Of a DNA stretch of 7,150 nucleotides, positions 6,374 to 7,150 are shown in pieces. Source of the stretch: a bacterium (GTDB lineage: Bacteria > Bdellovibrionota > FAC87 > UBA2466); the NCBI GenBank assembly GCA_022842225.1, contig JALHPX010000072.1, forward strand, positions 1 through 7,150. The letters are read 5' to 3'. The notes under the pieces were generated by a model. The model had not been told where the DNA came from. It saw nothing but the letters and a program-made list of their open reading frames with translations, and searched no databases. The number at the start of each line of letters is the position of its first letter. Position 1 is the first letter of the stretch. The position numbers and the translations under genes were made by a program.

Positions 6374-6391
6374 TCACAGGTCAGTCTGTGA
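6374..6391 (-). promoter_or_regulatory. Second hairpin directly after the fabG stop codon
   Basis: TCACAG (6374-6379) pairs with CTGTGA (6386-6391) around a 6-nt loop, one base from the neighbouring hairpin and directly after the fabG TAG. No T-run follows on either strand. The two hairpins together fill nearly all the fabG-to-small-gene gap. Confidence 0.35.
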
Positions 6392-7135
6392 CTACATTGC
6401 CAGACCACCATCAATAATCAGAACTTGGCCGGTGATGTAGTTCGCGGCTTTGGACGCTAAGAACGCGGTCGCCTGCGCGATTTCGTCGGCTTTGCCAATG
6501 CGACCGAGTGGGATGTTTTTCAGCAACATCTCTTTTTGCTCTGGCGTTAACTCGTCGGTCATGTCGGTTTCAATGAATCCCGGTGCAATGGCGTTGACGC
6601 GGATGTTGCGGGGCGCCAGCTCCTTCGCCATCGATTTGGTTAAACCAATCAGACCCGCTTTCGCGGCGCAGTAAGCGGCTTGGCCAGGGTTACCCATCAC
6701 ACCCGAAATCGAGCTGATATGGATAATGCTGCCTTGGCGGTTCTTCATCATCGGGCGAACGACTGCTTGAGAAGCGACAAAAGCACCGCGCAAGTTGGTG
6801 TTCAAAACCGAGTCCCAATCTTCCATCGAGTAACGCATCATCAGGCCATCGCGGGTGATACCGGCGTTATTCACGAGAATGGAGATCTTGCCGCGTTCCT
6901 TCACCAAGGTTTCCACAGCGGTTTGTGTCGCCGCGGTATCTGAAACATCGAATCCAGTGGGAAGTGCTTTGCCGCCTGCCTTGATGATCTCATCGCAGGT
7001 CTCTTCGGCTTTTTGCTTATTGGAAACGTAGTTTACAAAAACTTCCGCTCCTTGCTGCGCTAACGCCAAACAAATGGCTTTGCCAATTCCACGCGATCCG
7101 CCGGTAACGAGAGCAATTTCACCATTCAATGTCAT
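6392..7135 (-). CDS. fabG: 3-oxoacyl-[acyl-carrier-protein] reductase (FabG), complete
   Basis: FabG performs the NADPH-dependent reduction of 3-oxoacyl-ACP to 3-hydroxyacyl-ACP in type II fatty acid elongation in the cytoplasm. The 247-residue length is typical. The classical SDR features are intact: cofactor loop TGGSRGIG (11-18), FDV (62-64), NNAG (89-92), and catalytic N114, S142, Y155 and K159. The spacing of these four residues matches E. coli FabG with an offset of four. Other conserved parts are NAIAPGFIETDMT (181-193) and the C-terminal GQVLIIDGG (236-244). The ATG is preceded by AGGAG at 8 nt. High similarity to housekeeping FabG rather than a divergent SDR supports the fatty-acid role. 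It may belong to a fab operon reaching beyond the right edge, but no other fab gene lies in the window. No acpP follows it; a small membrane gene does. Confidence 0.95.
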   Translation of the reverse strand: MTLNGEIALVTGGSRGIGKAICLALAQQGAEVFVNYVSNKQKAEETCDEIIKAGGKALPTGFDVSDTAATQTAVETLVKERGKISILVNNAGITRDGLMMRYSMEDWDSVLNTNLRGAFVASQAVVRPMMKNRQGSIIHISSISGVMGNPGQAAYCAAKAGLIGLTKSMAKELAPRNIRVNAIAPGFIETDMTDELTPEQKEMLLKNIPLGRIGKADEIAQATAFLASKAANYITGQVLIIDGGLAM

Positions 7136-7143
7136 TTGCGTAA

Positions 7144-7148
7144 CTCCT
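7144..7148 (-). promoter_or_regulatory. Ribosome binding site of fabG
   Basis: AGGAG on the minus strand, 8 nt before the ATG at 7135; it fixes the fabG start. Confidence 0.8.
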
Positions 7149-7150
7149 GT

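Noticed and set aside
6351..6391. Intrinsic terminator between fabG and the methyltransferase
   Set aside because: Neither hairpin is followed by a T-run on either strand; the minus strand continues AAAAATG and the plus strand ACTACATTG.
1..7150. Mobile element, CRISPR array, tRNA or rRNA
   Set aside because: No transposase or integrase motifs, no regularly spaced repeats and no tRNA-like cloverleaf were found by reading; composition looks even.

Overview
The window looks like ordinary chromosome from a Gram-negative bacterium. The evidence is a CHASE2 adenylate cyclase and an exported SH3-like protein (both implying a periplasm), a GT4 glycosyltransferase and a housekeeping FabG. Base composition appears moderate (a little above 50% GC, by eye) and uniform. 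A CHASE2-cyclase next to an exported SH3-like protein suits the old Deltaproteobacteria or Bdellovibrionota, but that placement is a guess. I see no tRNA, rRNA, transposase, integrase or CRISPR array.

Layout, left to right. (1) Minus strand, 2562 to 1: a class III adenylate cyclase with a CHASE2 sensor, overlapped at its stop by a TTG-started exported SH3-like protein that runs off the left edge. Together they look like an envelope-sensing and cAMP-signalling operon. (2) A 150-bp divergent intergenic region (2563-2712) with two copies of a 17-bp direct repeat placed near the two candidate promoters. (3) Plus strand, 2713-4056: an unusual 447-residue protein. It has an N-terminal Cys cluster like that of azole-forming (TOMM) cyclodehydratases and a C-terminal part that reads as a shortened, degenerate YcaO/SagD-type domain. 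This is the most unusual gene here. (4) Minus strand, 4066-5310: a GT4-type glycosyltransferase, convergent with gene 3 and only 9 bp from it. (5) 5311-5581: a 271-bp divergent gap that may encode a tiny membrane peptide. (6) Plus strand, 5582-6193: a class I SAM-dependent methyltransferase. (7) Minus strand, 7135-6104: fabG, then two tandem hairpins, then a probable 80-residue single-pass membrane protein whose 3' end overlaps the convergent methyltransferase gene.

The genes do not form one pathway. The cyclase and SH3-like genes are almost certainly cotranscribed. The YcaO-like gene is divergent from them and may share their regulator through the 17-bp boxes. No precursor peptide, dehydrogenase or transporter for a TOMM pathway lies in the window, so the YcaO-like protein appears orphaned here. 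Three genes (cyclase, glycosyltransferase, methyltransferase) lack a good ribosome binding site and have a -10-like hexamer 6-7 nt before the ATG, which suggests leaderless mRNAs.
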